Shown here piece after piece: positions 1 to 9,352 of a stretch of DNA of 64,000 nucleotides. Every line of letters begins with the position of its first letter. The stretch's first letter is position 1. The notes beneath the pieces were generated by a model. The model ran no database searches. It worked only from the letters and a program-made list of their open reading frames with translations, and was not told the origin of the DNA. This DNA is from Castellaniella sp049650445 (GTDB lineage Bacteria > Pseudomonadota > Gammaproteobacteria > Burkholderiales > Burkholderiaceae_B), in NCBI RefSeq assembly GCF_049650445.1, contig NZ_JBASAD010000027.1, positions 22,915-86,914 on the forward strand, given 5' to 3'. The position numbers and the translations under genes were made by a program.

Positions 1-610
1 ATGGGGCACCGTCCTGCTGTCGGTCCTGACCTTCGTCTGCTCGGCCCTGCTGGGCCTGACCATCGCCCTGATGCGCATCTCCGACAGCCGGGCCGTCAAG
101 GGCGCCGCCTTCGGCTACATCAACATCATCCAGGGCACGCCGCTGCTGGTGATCATGGGCATCTGTTTCTACGGTCCCTCCATCTTCGGCGCCAGCGACA
201 CCTCGCCGCTGTTCGCCGCCGTCCTGGCCCTGACGGTCCACGCCGCCGCCTTTCTCGGGGAAATCTGGCGCGGCTGCATCGAATCCGTGCCGCGCAACCA
301 GTGGGAAGCCGCAGAATGCCTGGGTCTGAACCGCATCCAGCGCATGTTCAAGGTCATCCTCCCGCAAGCGCTGCGCATCGCCACACCGCCCACCGTGGGC
401 TTCATGGTCCAGATCGTCAAGAACACCTCGTTCGCCTCGCTGGTCATCGGTTTCGCCGAGCTGTCCTACAACGCCAAGATCCTCAACAACTCGACCTTCC
501 AGCCCTTCCTCTATTTCGGCGCGGCGGCGGTCCTGTACTTCTTCATCTGCTACCCCCTGTCCTGGTTCAGCCTGCGCCTCGAGCGCAAGCTGACCATCGC
601 GCGCAATTAA
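1..610 (+). CDS. Polar amino acid-type ABC transporter permease (5' truncated)
   Basis: The reading frame is open from base 2, so the gene begins upstream of the window; about 202 residues remain. The protein is hydrophobic and carries the EAA loop typical of binding-protein-dependent permeases (WEAAECLG followed by VILPQA), which contacts the ATPase. It matches the HisM/GlnP (PAAT) permease family, inner membrane. The ATPase gene begins 19 bases downstream behind an AAGGAG ribosome site, so permease, ATPase and binding protein form one operon running toward L-fuconate dehydratase. The substrate is not visible from the permease. Another permease of the same system may lie upstream. Confidence 0.9.
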   Translation, partial: WGTVLLSVLTFVCSALLGLTIALMRISDSRAVKGAAFGYINIIQGTPLLVIMGICFYGPSIFGASDTSPLFAAVLALTVHAAAFLGEIWRGCIESVPRNQWEAAECLGLNRIQRMFKVILPQALRIATPPTVGFMVQIVKNTSFASLVIGFAELSYNAKILNNSTFQPFLYFGAAAVLYFFICYPLSWFSLRLERKLTIARN

Positions 611-629
611 GGATCCCGAAGGAGCCCCC

Positions 630-1364
630 ATGACGGAAGTCGTACGCCTCAGCAACGTCCACAAGCGGTTCGGCGACAACCATGTCCTCAAAGGCATCGA
701 CCTCAGCATTCAAAAGGGCGAGATCGTGGCCATCATCGGCCAGAGCGGCTCCGGAAAAAGCACGGCCCTGCGCTGCATGGACCACCTGGAGATCATCGAC
801 CAGGGGGAAATCACGGTCTGCGGCCATACCTTCGGCACGGGGATTTCCAGCACCGACCTGAAAAAACTGCGCCAGGACGTGGGGATCGTGTTCCAGAGCT
901 ACAACCTGTTCCCCCACCTGACCGTCGAGCAGAACATCACGCTGGCGCCCCGCTCCGTGCGCAAACTGCCGTCCGAACAGGCCAGACGGATCGCCGCCGA
1001 CGTGCTCGCCCAGGTCGGACTGAGCGAGAAGATCGGCTGCTATCCCGAACAGCTATCGGGGGGGCAGCAGCAGCGCGTCGCCATCGCCCGGTCCCTCGCC
1101 ATGGACCCCCAGCTCATGCTGTTCGACGAGGTGACCTCGGCGCTGGACCCGCAGTTGACCGGCGAAGTGCTCCGGGTCATCGAGAAACTGGCTGCGGGCG
1201 GCATGACCATGGTGCTGGTCACCCACGAAATGGCGTTCGCCATGAAACTCGCCCATCGGGTGATCTTCATGCACGAGGGCAGGATTCACGAACAGGGCGG
1301 CGCGGAAATTCTGCGCCAACCTCGAACCGCCGAATTGCGGCAGTTCGTCAGCAACGGGCTCTGA
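630..1364 (+). CDS. PAAT-family ABC transporter ATP-binding protein
   Basis: 244 residues, normal length for GlnQ/HisP-type ATPases. Walker A GQSGSGKST is at residues 37-45, followed by a Q-loop (FQSYNLFPHL), the signature LSGGQQQR and Walker B LMLFDEVTSALD, then the switch His in VTHEM. The DEVTSALD form (Val for the usual Pro) occurs in this family. It is a cytoplasmic subunit that powers the permease just upstream. The start is supported by AAGGAG seven bases before ATG. The family is certain; the substrate is not. Confidence 0.95.
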   Translation: MTEVVRLSNVHKRFGDNHVLKGIDLSIQKGEIVAIIGQSGSGKSTALRCMDHLEIIDQGEITVCGHTFGTGISSTDLKKLRQDVGIVFQSYNLFPHLTVEQNITLAPRSVRKLPSEQARRIAADVLAQVGLSEKIGCYPEQLSGGQQQRVAIARSLAMDPQLMLFDEVTSALDPQLTGEVLRVIEKLAAGGMTMVLVTHEMAFAMKLAHRVIFMHEGRIHEQGGAEILRQPRTAELRQFVSNGL

Positions 1365-1381
1365 CCGGTCACAGAGACCGG
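1365..1381 (+). other. Intercistronic stem-loop between ATPase and binding-protein genes
   Basis: CCGGTC, a five-base loop ACAGA, then GACCGG form a perfect six-pair hairpin directly after the ATPase stop codon. There is no U-tract, so it is more likely an mRNA-stability or partial attenuation element than a terminator. Its role is inferred. Confidence 0.4.
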
Positions 1382-1414
1382 AAAGCGCCGACCATTCCTA
1401 CAGGAGACACAACC

Positions 1415-2239
1415 ATGAGCACTGCATTTCACCTGAATCGCGGCATGGCCGTCCTGGCCATGGGCGCCGCCGCCCTGCTGGCCGCCGCAGTTCCCGCGCA
1501 CGCCAACACGCTGGAACAGATCCAGCAGCAAAAAACCCTGCGTGTGGCCATCGACCTCAACGCGCCGCCCTACGGCATGAAGGACGCCAGCCTGAAGGAA
1601 GTCGGCTCGGACGTCGAAACCGCGCGCCTGCTGGCCAAGGACCTGGGCGTCAAGCTCGAAATCGTGCCCACCACCCAGGCCAACCGCATCCCGTTCCTGC
1701 TGACGAACAAGGCCGACGTGGTGATTTCCAGCCTGACGATCACGCCGCAACGCCAGGAAGTCGTCGATTTCACCATCCCCTATGCCGCCATCCAGTCGGT
1801 CATCGCCGCGCCCGAAAGCGCCGCCATCTCGTCGATGAAAGACCTGGCCGGCAAGACCGTGATGACCGCGCGCGGCACGACCAACGACGCCAACGTCACC
1901 AAGCTGGCGCCCGCCGACACGAACATCGTGCGCTTCGAGAACGATGCCACCGCCATGACCGCCGTCACCAGCGGCCGGGGCGACATCTATTCCGGCGCCC
2001 CGGCCATCATCGCGTCGCTGAACAAGCAACTGGCTGAAAGCGGCAAACCGCCCCTGGTCACCAAGGTCGTCATGGCCACCTCCATGCTGGGCATCGGCGT
2101 GGCGAAGAACAATCCGCAGCTCCTCGACAAAATGAACGAGCTGATCCGCAAGACCCTGAAGAGCGGCGAGCTGAACACCATCTACAAGCAATACCACGGC
2201 GCCGACCTGCCGGCCGAAGTCGTGGCCGAAGGCAAATAG
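1415..2239 (+). CDS. PAAT-family periplasmic substrate-binding protein
   Basis: 274 residues. A Sec signal peptide ends after PAHA (residue 30), and the rest fits the SBP_bac_3 fold (family 3 solute-binding protein). The stretch NRIPFLLTNKADV followed by SSLTITPQR is the family's ligand-pocket region; the Arg of TPQR corresponds to the carboxylate-binding Arg of amino-acid receptors. The second receptor in this window (4367-5188) shares NRIPFLLT(N/D)KADV, so the two are paralogs. The start follows AGGAG by eight bases. L-fuconate dehydratase begins 49 bases downstream, so the ligand could be a sugar acid rather than an amino acid; this is inference. Confidence 0.93.
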   Translation: MSTAFHLNRGMAVLAMGAAALLAAAVPAHANTLEQIQQQKTLRVAIDLNAPPYGMKDASLKEVGSDVETARLLAKDLGVKLEIVPTTQANRIPFLLTNKADVVISSLTITPQRQEVVDFTIPYAAIQSVIAAPESAAISSMKDLAGKTVMTARGTTNDANVTKLAPADTNIVRFENDATAMTAVTSGRGDIYSGAPAIIASLNKQLAESGKPPLVTKVVMATSMLGIGVAKNNPQLLDKMNELIRKTLKSGELNTIYKQYHGADLPAEVVAEGK

Positions 2240-2288
2240 ACGTTCAGCCCAACGCAATCTCCTTGAATCGTGTGAACAGGCCCAGACC

Positions 2289-3568
2289 ATGACCCTCATC
2301 CAATCCATCGAAGTCCTGGACGTCCGGTTCCCGACGTCCGCGCATCTGGACGGCTCGGACGCCATGAACCCGGACCCGGACTACTCCGCCGCCTACGCCA
2401 TCCTGCACACGGACGTCGACGGACTGGAGGGCCATGGCCTGACCTTCACGATCGGACGCGGCACGGAAATCTGCTGCGCCGCGATCGAGGCCCTGAAACC
2501 CAGGCTGATCGGCCTGGATCTGGACTGGATCACCGAAGACATGGGGCGCTTCTGGCGCCACATGACCTCGGACAGCCAACTGCGCTGGATCGGTCCCGAC
2601 AAGGGCGCCATCCACCTGGCCACCGCAGCGCTGGTCAACGCCGTCTGGGATCTCTGGGCCAAGGCCGAGGGCAAGCCGGTCTGGCGGCTGGTGGCCGACA
2701 TGACGCCGGAGCAGATCGTCCGGCTGATCGACTTCCGCTACATCACCGACTGCATCACACCCGACGAAGCGCTCGCGCTCCTGACGCGACAGGCCGCCGG
2801 CAAGGCCGGGCGCCTGCAGGAACTGGAGCGCAACGGCTACCCTTGCTACACGACCTCCGCCGGATGGCTGGGCTACGCCGACGACAAGCTGCGCCGCCTG
2901 GCCACGCAGGCCGTGCAGGCGGGCTTCTCGCACATCAAGCTCAAAGTGGGCCGCGATCTCGAGGACGACATCCGCCGGGTGCGGATCGCCCGCGAGGTCC
3001 TGGGCGAGGACCGCCATCTGATGATCGACGCCAACCAGGTCTGGGAAGTCGATCAGGCGATCCCCTGGCTGGAGCAACTGGCTTTCGCCAAGCCCTGGTT
3101 CATCGAGGAACCCACCAGCCCGGACGACGTCGCGGGGCACCGGCGCATCCGCCAGGCCATGCTGGGCCGCATGCAGGTCGCCACCGGGGAAATGTGCCAG
3201 AACCGCGTGCTGTTCAAACAGCTCATCATGGAATCGGCGGTGGACGTGGTGCAGATCGACGCCTGCCGTCTCGGCGGCGTCAACGAAGTGCTGGCCGTCA
3301 TGCTGATGGCGGCCAAGTACGGCCTGAAGGTCTGCCCCCATGCCGGCGGCGTGGGCCTGTGTGAATATGTCCAGCACCTGTCGATGATCGACTACCTGTG
3401 CTTTGCCGCCACCAAGGAAGGCCGCGTCATCGAGTACGTCGATCACCTGCACGAGCACTTCGTCGACCCGTGCACGATCCGGCAGGCCGCCTACATGCCG
3501 CCGACCCGGCCCGGCTACTCGATCGAGATGAAGCGGGAATCGCTGGAGCGCTACCGCTTCCGTCCGGC

Positions 3569-3575
<7 letters not shown>
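2289..3575 (+). CDS. fucD: L-fuconate dehydratase (enolase superfamily)
   Basis: 428 residues. Members of this enolase-superfamily branch dehydrate L-fuconate to 2-keto-3-deoxy-L-fuconate. The active-site residues fall almost exactly where I recall them in the Xanthomonas campestris enzyme: KxK at 217/219, Asp247 and Asn249 (MIDANQ), Glu274 (FIEEP), Glu301 (ATGEMC), Asp324 with His351 (CPHAGG), and Glu382 (RVIEYVDH). The N-terminal capping domain is complete. The gene continues from the upstream ABC genes and overlaps the 3' end of the convergent ATPase gene by seven bases. Activity on related acids (L-galactonate, D-arabinonate) is known in this family, so the in vivo substrate could be broader. 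Confidence 0.93.
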
Positions 3576-4315
<740 letters not shown>

Positions 4316-4331
4316 GAGAAGCGATCCTGGG

Positions 4332-4357
4332 GCGGCGCGCGACCGGGCGCGCGCCGC
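4332..4357 (-). other. Intercistronic stem-loop between binding-protein and ATPase genes
   Basis: GCGGCGCGCG, loop ACCGGG, then CGCGCGCCGC form a perfect ten-pair, all G-C hairpin in the gap after the binding-protein stop. Such structures in ABC operons commonly stabilise the upstream binding-protein mRNA and lower ATPase expression. There is no U-tract, so full termination is unlikely. Confidence 0.55.
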
Positions 4358-4366
4358 AGCAAGCGA

Positions 4367-5188
4367 TTATTGAGCGGGATGGGTGACCGATTCAGGCAGG
4401 GGAACGTGCAGCCACTGCTCGAACAGCGCGTTCAGCTTGCCGCTGGCCAGGTCGGCCGCAATGAAATCATTCATCGCCTGCAGCAGTTCGGGCCGATCTT
4501 TGCGCATGGCGATCGCCATGCGCTGCTCGTTGATCACGTACAGGACCTTGTATTTGCCGGGAAAGCGTTTCTGCACGTCGGCGGCGATCACCGACGAAGT
4601 GCCGACCGCGTCGACCTGACCGACCAGCATCGCCTGCAGGGCCGAGGCGTCGTCATCGAAGCGATGCAGCTTGGTGCCCTCGGGCGCGACCTTGGTCACG
4701 CCGATGTCCGTGGTGCTGGCGCGGGGCACGCCGATCTTGTATTTGGGGAAATCCGCCGGGGAGGAAATCCCCACGCCCTCGGGTCCCAGCAGGACCATGC
4801 TGGCCGCCGAATAAGGCCGGGAGAACTGGATCTGCTTTTCGCGCTCGGGCGTGATCGCCAGCGAAGCCACCAGCACGTCCGCCTTGTCGGTCAGCAGGAA
4901 CGGGATGCGGTTGGGCCCCGTCATGATCACGTATTCCAGCTTGAGGCCGTAGTGGTCCGCCAGCAGTTTCGCCACGCCGCCATCGTAGCCGCTGGGCTGG
5001 TTGTTGGCATCCGCAGCCGCATAGGGCGGCCAGTCGACCAGCACCCCGACCTTGAGGGTGCCGCGATCCTTGACCTGCTGCCAATAGTTGTCGGCGGCGA
5101 CGGCCGAACCCGCCGACGCCGCCAGCAAGGTGCCCAGCACCGGGACCAGCAGCTTCTTCAGGATTTTCGATAGAACCAGACCTTGCAT
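4367..5188 (-). CDS. PAAT-family periplasmic substrate-binding protein, second system
   Basis: 273 residues with a signal peptide ending near GSAVAA (about residue 32) and an SBP_bac_3 fold. The pocket segment reads NRIPFLLTDKADV then ASLAITPER, paralogous to the receptor at 1415-2239. VGQVDAV later in the chain matches the Asp region that contacts the alpha-amino group in amino-acid receptors, so an amino-acid ligand cannot be excluded. It lies between two permease genes and the ATPase gene in an operon that starts with two L-fuconate-pathway enzymes. Confidence 0.93.
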   Translation of the reverse strand: MQGLVLSKILKKLLVPVLGTLLAASAGSAVAADNYWQQVKDRGTLKVGVLVDWPPYAAADANNQPSGYDGGVAKLLADHYGLKLEYVIMTGPNRIPFLLTDKADVLVASLAITPEREKQIQFSRPYSAASMVLLGPEGVGISSPADFPKYKIGVPRASTTDIGVTKVAPEGTKLHRFDDDASALQAMLVGQVDAVGTSSVIAADVQKRFPGKYKVLYVINEQRMAIAMRKDRPELLQAMNDFIAADLASGKLNALFEQWLHVPLPESVTHPAQ

Positions 5189-5228
5189 GGATATCTCCGT
5201 GAATGACTTATTGTGTAAAAACAGGCGA

Positions 5229-5879
5229 TCAGCGCAATGAAACCGACAGCCGATACTCCAGACGCCGTGACAGCCGGGACAACGGCCAGCACAAGCAGAA
5301 GTACAGAAAGGCCACGAACGCGAACACGGCGACCGGGGCGAACGTAGCGTTGTTGATGATCTGACCGGTGCGGGTCAGTTCAGTGAAGCCGATGATGGCC
5401 GTCAGAGACGTGCCCTTGATGATCTGCACCATGAAGCCCACCGTGGGCGGCACGGCGATCTTGAAGGCCTGCGGCAGCACCACGTACCGCAGCCGGTTGA
5501 AATCGCTCAGGTTCAGGGCGCAGGCGGCCTCGGTCTGCCCCCGGGGCACGGCTTCGATGCAGCCGCGCCAGATATCGCCCAGGAAGGCGCTGGTGTTCAG
5601 AATCAACGCCACGCCGGCGGCCAGCCAGGGATCGACGTCCAGGCCCAGGATCGGAAAGCCGAAGAAGATCAGGAACAACTGCATCAGCAGGGGCGTGCCC
5701 TGGAACAGAATGATGAACCCGCTCGCCAGATGGACGAGCCAGCGGCTGCGTGCCGTCCGGGCCAGCGCAACCGCCAGGCCGCCCAGGCTGCCGCCGACCA
5801 GCGCAATCGCCGCCAGGGCCAGCGTCCAGCGCGCCGACATCAGGATCGACTGGAAATCCAGTGCGGAAAGTTCGCGCAT
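5229..5879 (-). CDS. PAAT-family ABC transporter permease
   Basis: 216 residues, several membrane spans, HisM/GlnP-like. The EAA loop is recognisable (TEAACALNL then YVVLPQA), although the usual Gly is Asn. Only one base separates its ATG from the stop of the preceding permease gene, so the two are translationally coupled and presumably form the heterodimeric channel. The binding-protein gene follows after 40 bases. Confidence 0.93.
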   Translation of the reverse strand: MRELSALDFQSILMSARWTLALAAIALVGGSLGGLAVALARTARSRWLVHLASGFIILFQGTPLLMQLFLIFFGFPILGLDVDPWLAAGVALILNTSAFLGDIWRGCIEAVPRGQTEAACALNLSDFNRLRYVVLPQAFKIAVPPTVGFMVQIIKGTSLTAIIGFTELTRTGQIINNATFAPVAVFAFVAFLYFCLCWPLSRLSRRLEYRLSVSLR

Positions 5880-5880
5880 G

Positions 5881-6552
5881 TCAGCGGCCCTCCGGGTAAT
5901 AGAGGAAATTGCGCCAGATCACCTTGAACAGGCCCATGAACATCAGGGACAGGGCGAAGTAGATGATGGTGACCGTGATGTAGATCTCGAAACTGCGGAA
6001 GGTCTCGGACTGGATGTTCGCCGCCACCGAAGCCAGGTCGTCGGCGGAAACCGCCGACACGATGCTGGAAGTCAGCATCAGCAGGATGAACTGGCTGGAC
6101 AGCGCCGGGAAGATCGTCTTCAGCGCGGGCCGCAGCACGACGTGCAGGAACACCTGGTAGCGTTTCAGGTTCAACGCCATGCCGGCCTCGACCTGGCCCT
6201 TCGGAACGGCCTCGATGCCCGCGCGCAGGATCTCGGTGGCGAACGCGCCGAGATTCACGAACATGGTCACCAGGGCGGCCGTCGTCGCCGTCATCTGCAC
6301 CCCCAGGGACGGCAGGGCGAAGAAGAAGAAAAACAACTGGACCAGGAACGGCGTATTGCGGACGACCTCGATATAGGTGTCGATGGCCAGACACAGCAGG
6401 CGGCCGCCATGATTCTTGCCCCAGGAGCAGAAAATGGCGATCAGCAGGCCGATGACCATGGCGCCCAGGGAAAGCTGAATGGTGTTCAGCGTTCCCTGCA
6501 GCAGCATAGGCCATGATTCGAAAATGGCGTCGAACTGAAACTGGTAGTGCAT
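5881..6552 (-). CDS. PAAT-family ABC transporter permease
   Basis: 223 residues, multi-span inner-membrane permease of the HisQ/GlnP family. Its EAA loop diverges (EAGMALNL, then VVLRPALK instead of LPQA), which suggests the two permeases are non-identical halves of one heterodimer. It begins five bases after the stop of the FAH-family hydrolase gene. This tight spacing directly links the transporter to the sugar-acid enzymes. Confidence 0.93.
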   Translation of the reverse strand: MHYQFQFDAIFESWPMLLQGTLNTIQLSLGAMVIGLLIAIFCSWGKNHGGRLLCLAIDTYIEVVRNTPFLVQLFFFFFALPSLGVQMTATTAALVTMFVNLGAFATEILRAGIEAVPKGQVEAGMALNLKRYQVFLHVVLRPALKTIFPALSSQFILLMLTSSIVSAVSADDLASVAANIQSETFRSFEIYITVTIIYFALSLMFMGLFKVIWRNFLYYPEGR

Positions 6553-6557
6553 GATGA

Positions 6558-7415
6558 TCAGTCGAGCAGGCTGGCATCCCAGGCCAGCACCTGCTGGTGC
6601 TGTTCACCCAGGCCCTCGATACCGAGCCTGACCGTGTCGCCCTGCTTCAGATAGACCGGCGGCTTCTGCCCCAGCCCGACCCCCGGAGGCGTGCCCGTGG
6701 AGATGATGTCGCCCGGGTACAGAGTCGTGAAACGGCTGATGTAATGCACCAGGGTGGCCACATCGAAGACCATGGTCTTGCTGTTGCCGTCCTGGTAGCG
6801 CTTGCCGTTGACCTCCAGCCACATGGCCAGATTCTGCGGATCGGTGATTTCGTCCGTGGTCACCAGCCAGGGGCCGACGGGGCCGAAGGTGTCGCAGCCC
6901 TTGCCCTTGTCCCAGGTGCCGCTGCGTTCGAGCTGATATTCGCGCTCGGACACGTCGTTGATGACGCAATAGCCGGCCACGTGGGCCAGCGCGTCTTCCT
7001 TGGACACATACCGGGCCTTGCTGCCGATGACGACACCCAGTTCGACTTCCCAGTCGGTCTTGACCGAGTCCTGAGGCATGACGATGGGGTCGTTCGCCCC
7101 CGAGGGACGCGACCATTTATTGAACAGCACCGGTTCCGCGGGAATCTCGGCTCCGGTTTCGGCCGCGTGATCGCTGTAGTTCAGGCCCACGCACAGGAAC
7201 TTGCCCGGATTGCGGAACGGCACCCCGATCCGCCCCGGCGCCGCGACCAGCGGCAGCGTGTGCGGATCGATCGCCCGCAGGGCGGCCAGCGCGGCGGGCC
7301 GCAGGGATTCGGCCGTGATGTCGTCGATGACGGAAGAAAGATCGCGGATCTGGCCCTGATCATCGACCAGAGCCGGCTTTTCCTGGCCCACCGGGCCGTA
7401 ACGCAGCAATTTCAT
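6558..7415 (-). CDS. FAH-family hydrolase, probable 2,4-diketo-3-deoxy-L-fuconate hydrolase
   Basis: 285 residues. The ATG at 7415 follows a CAGGAG ribosome site; the frame stays open further upstream only inside the dehydrogenase gene. It belongs to the fumarylacetoacetase family: the metal ligands appear as Glu123/Glu125 (DWEVELG) and Asp154 (NDVSERE), with the conserved C-terminal STGTPPGV motif. In the oxidative L-fucose pathway this family splits 2,4-diketo-3-deoxy-L-fuconate to pyruvate and L-lactate. The neighbouring dehydrogenase and L-fuconate dehydratase support that role. Many FAH-family genes are loosely called ureidoglycolate lyase, which fits this context less well. Confidence 0.85.
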   Translation of the reverse strand: MKLLRYGPVGQEKPALVDDQGQIRDLSSVIDDITAESLRPAALAALRAIDPHTLPLVAAPGRIGVPFRNPGKFLCVGLNYSDHAAETGAEIPAEPVLFNKWSRPSGANDPIVMPQDSVKTDWEVELGVVIGSKARYVSKEDALAHVAGYCVINDVSEREYQLERSGTWDKGKGCDTFGPVGPWLVTTDEITDPQNLAMWLEVNGKRYQDGNSKTMVFDVATLVHYISRFTTLYPGDIISTGTPPGVGLGQKPPVYLKQGDTVRLGIEGLGEQHQQVLAWDASLLD

Positions 7416-7440
7416 GTGAACTCTCCTGAAATGGGCGGGA

Positions 7441-8187
7441 TCAGTTGACCCAGCCGCCGTCGATGATGTTGATGGTGCCTGTCGTATAGCCGGATTCGTC
7501 GCCCGCCAGATAGACGGCCAGCGCCGCGACTTCTTCGGGCGTGCCCAGACGGCCGATGGGCTGGCGCGCCACGAAGGCGTCGCGCACCGTGTCGACGGAT
7601 GTGGTCTGGGCCTGGGCCTGGGCCTGCAGGCGGTCACGCAGCGACGGCGATTCGACCGTCCCCGGGCAAATGGCGTTGCAGCGGATGCCCCGGCTGACGA
7701 AGTCGGCCGCGATGGCCTTGCTCAGGCCGATGACCGCAGCCTTGGTCGTGCCGTACACGAAGCGGTTGGGCACCCCCTTGATGCTGGAGGCGACCGACGA
7801 CACGTTGACGATGGCGCCCGCACCCTTGTCGAGCATGCCCGGCAGCACGGCACGGCACATTTCATACATGGACGTGACGTTCAGTCCGAACGAAAAATCC
7901 CAGGCCTCGCGGCTGCACTCGAGAATGGACCCGCTGTCCACGTAGCCGACACAGTTGAAGAGCACGTCCACCGGGCCGATCCCGGCCACCAGCGCCGCGA
8001 TGGCGGCGGGGTCCGTGACATCGAGCACGCGGGTCTCGCAGCCCGTCAGCGAACGGAGCGCCTCTGCGTTGATGTCGGTGGCGATGACTCTGGCGCCCTC
8101 GTCCTGAAAGCGCTGCGCCGTGGCCTTGCCGATGCCATTGCCCGCCGCAGTGACGAGCGCGGTTTTTCCGGAAAGTCGACCTGCCAT
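7441..8187 (-). CDS. SDR-family dehydrogenase, probable 2-keto-3-deoxy-L-fuconate 4-dehydrogenase
   Basis: 248 residues, a classical short-chain dehydrogenase. It has the NAD-binding TAAGNGIG (13-20), an acidic Asp38 after the second strand (favouring NAD over NADP), NVSS near 128-131, and catalytic Tyr145 and Lys149 (FVYGTTK). The sequence resembles the BDH2/DHRS6-like group that includes the bacterial 2-keto-3-deoxy-L-fuconate dehydrogenase. It is the first gene of the six-gene leftward operon and is divergent from the IclR regulator. The specific reaction is inferred from fucD and the FAH-family gene. Confidence 0.85.
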   Translation of the reverse strand: MAGRLSGKTALVTAAGNGIGKATAQRFQDEGARVIATDINAEALRSLTGCETRVLDVTDPAAIAALVAGIGPVDVLFNCVGYVDSGSILECSREAWDFSFGLNVTSMYEMCRAVLPGMLDKGAGAIVNVSSVASSIKGVPNRFVYGTTKAAVIGLSKAIAADFVSRGIRCNAICPGTVESPSLRDRLQAQAQAQTTSVDTVRDAFVARQPIGRLGTPEEVAALAVYLAGDESGYTTGTINIIDGGWVN

Positions 8188-8455
8188 TGTTCATGCTCCT
8201 TGTCGTGCGAGCCGGAAAATCGGTCCGGGAACAACCACGGATCGGCCAGCCGGTTCAGTAAGAGATGAAATCCATTCCTTAGATGAAAATGAATTTCTTA
8301 TTTGAATGAATGGATATCTTATCCATCAAATCTTTGGAAAACAAAGGCATAATCAGAGATACGGATAGGTATTTACCCTATAAACCGTAAATTTATCCAT
8401 ATTTCGTTCATTTTTATTTCTTATATGAATTTATAATTTCTTTGATGAAATAAAA
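8188..8455. promoter_or_regulatory. AT-rich divergent control region between the SDR operon and the IclR gene
   Basis: This 268-base gap is far richer in A and T than its surroundings, especially 8260-8455. It holds a perfect 17-base palindrome, ATGGATA-TCT-TATCCAT (8310-8326). A 14-base near-repeat also occurs twice: TTTCTTATTTGAAT (8294-8307) and TTTCTTATATGAAT (8417-8430). A further TTTC...GAAA dyad lies just before the regulator start. These are candidate IclR operators and promoters for both directions. No binding site has been demonstrated. Confidence 0.55.
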
Positions 8456-9340
8456 ATGGCGCGATCGATGATCCAGCAGCCTCAACACCCACCGGAAACG
8501 ATGCCTCGCACGAACATGCCCGATCCTTCAGCCGCCCCAGCCTCGCCCTCCTCTGACGAAACCGTGCGCTACAGCGCCCCCGCCCTGGACAAGGGGCTCG
8601 ATATTCTGGAAGTCCTGAGCCGGACGGCCGAAGGCTGCACGCTGAAACAACTGGCCGACGCCCTGAACCGCAACGTCAACCAGATTTTCCGCATGGTGGT
8701 GGCGCTGCACCGCCGGGGCTACATCCAGTCCGACGCCAACGACCGCTACACGCTCACGCTGAAGATGTTCTGTCTGGCGCATCGTCAGCCGCCCCTCAAG
8801 CGTCTGGTCCAGACGGCATTGCCGCTGCTCAACGAACTGGCGGAACGCGCCCGCCAGTCGTGCCACCTGGCCGTCTACGAGCAGGGATGCAGCGTGGTCA
8901 TCGCCCAGGTCGATGCACCCGACCGCTGGTCTTTCGGGTTGAAGACCGGCTCTTTCATGGGGCTGACCGATACGTCTTCGGGTCACATCCTGCTGGCCTA
9001 CCAGGACGAGATCGGCCGGGCCCGCATGCTGCGCAACCACAGCAAGGTCGAGGGCGAACTCGACATGGACCCCGGCCATCTGCTGTCGATGCTCGCCGAT
9101 GTGCGGCGCGCGGGCTATTCGATCATGCCCAGCAAGCAGATACAGGGCGTCACCAATATCGCCTTCCCCGTGCACAGTCTGAACCACAAAGTGGTGGCCG
9201 CCATCAATGTGCCGTACATCGCGCGCATCGACGCAGCCGCCACCCCCTCCATCGAAGAGGTCAAGCACATCCAGGCCGATATCAGCGCGCGCCTGTCGCG
9301 CGCGCTGGGGGCCGACGCGGACGCTCAGGTCCAGGCCTAG
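8456..9340 (+). CDS. IclR-family transcriptional regulator
   Basis: 294 residues. A winged helix-turn-helix spans about residues 40-105 (LDKGLDILEVLS, then LKQLADALNRNVNQIFRMV). The C-terminal IclR ligand-binding domain follows, ending near residue 280. The first 35 residues are Pro/Ser-rich, and the true start could be any of several Met codons (8456, 8468, 8501, 8516); none has a strong ribosome site. It is divergent from the L-fuconate/ABC operon and convergent with an aldehyde dehydrogenase, so it probably senses a sugar acid or pathway intermediate. Confidence 0.92.
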   Translation: MARSMIQQPQHPPETMPRTNMPDPSAAPASPSSDETVRYSAPALDKGLDILEVLSRTAEGCTLKQLADALNRNVNQIFRMVVALHRRGYIQSDANDRYTLTLKMFCLAHRQPPLKRLVQTALPLLNELAERARQSCHLAVYEQGCSVVIAQVDAPDRWSFGLKTGSFMGLTDTSSGHILLAYQDEIGRARMLRNHSKVEGELDMDPGHLLSMLADVRRAGYSIMPSKQIQGVTNIAFPVHSLNHKVVAAINVPYIARIDAAATPSIEEVKHIQADISARLSRALGADADAQVQA

Positions 9341-9352
9341 CCCCCGGGGGGA

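Noticed and set aside
8188..8455. A small protein-coding gene in the AT-rich gap
   Set aside because: No frame with a ribosome site and sensible length exists; the segment fits a control region.
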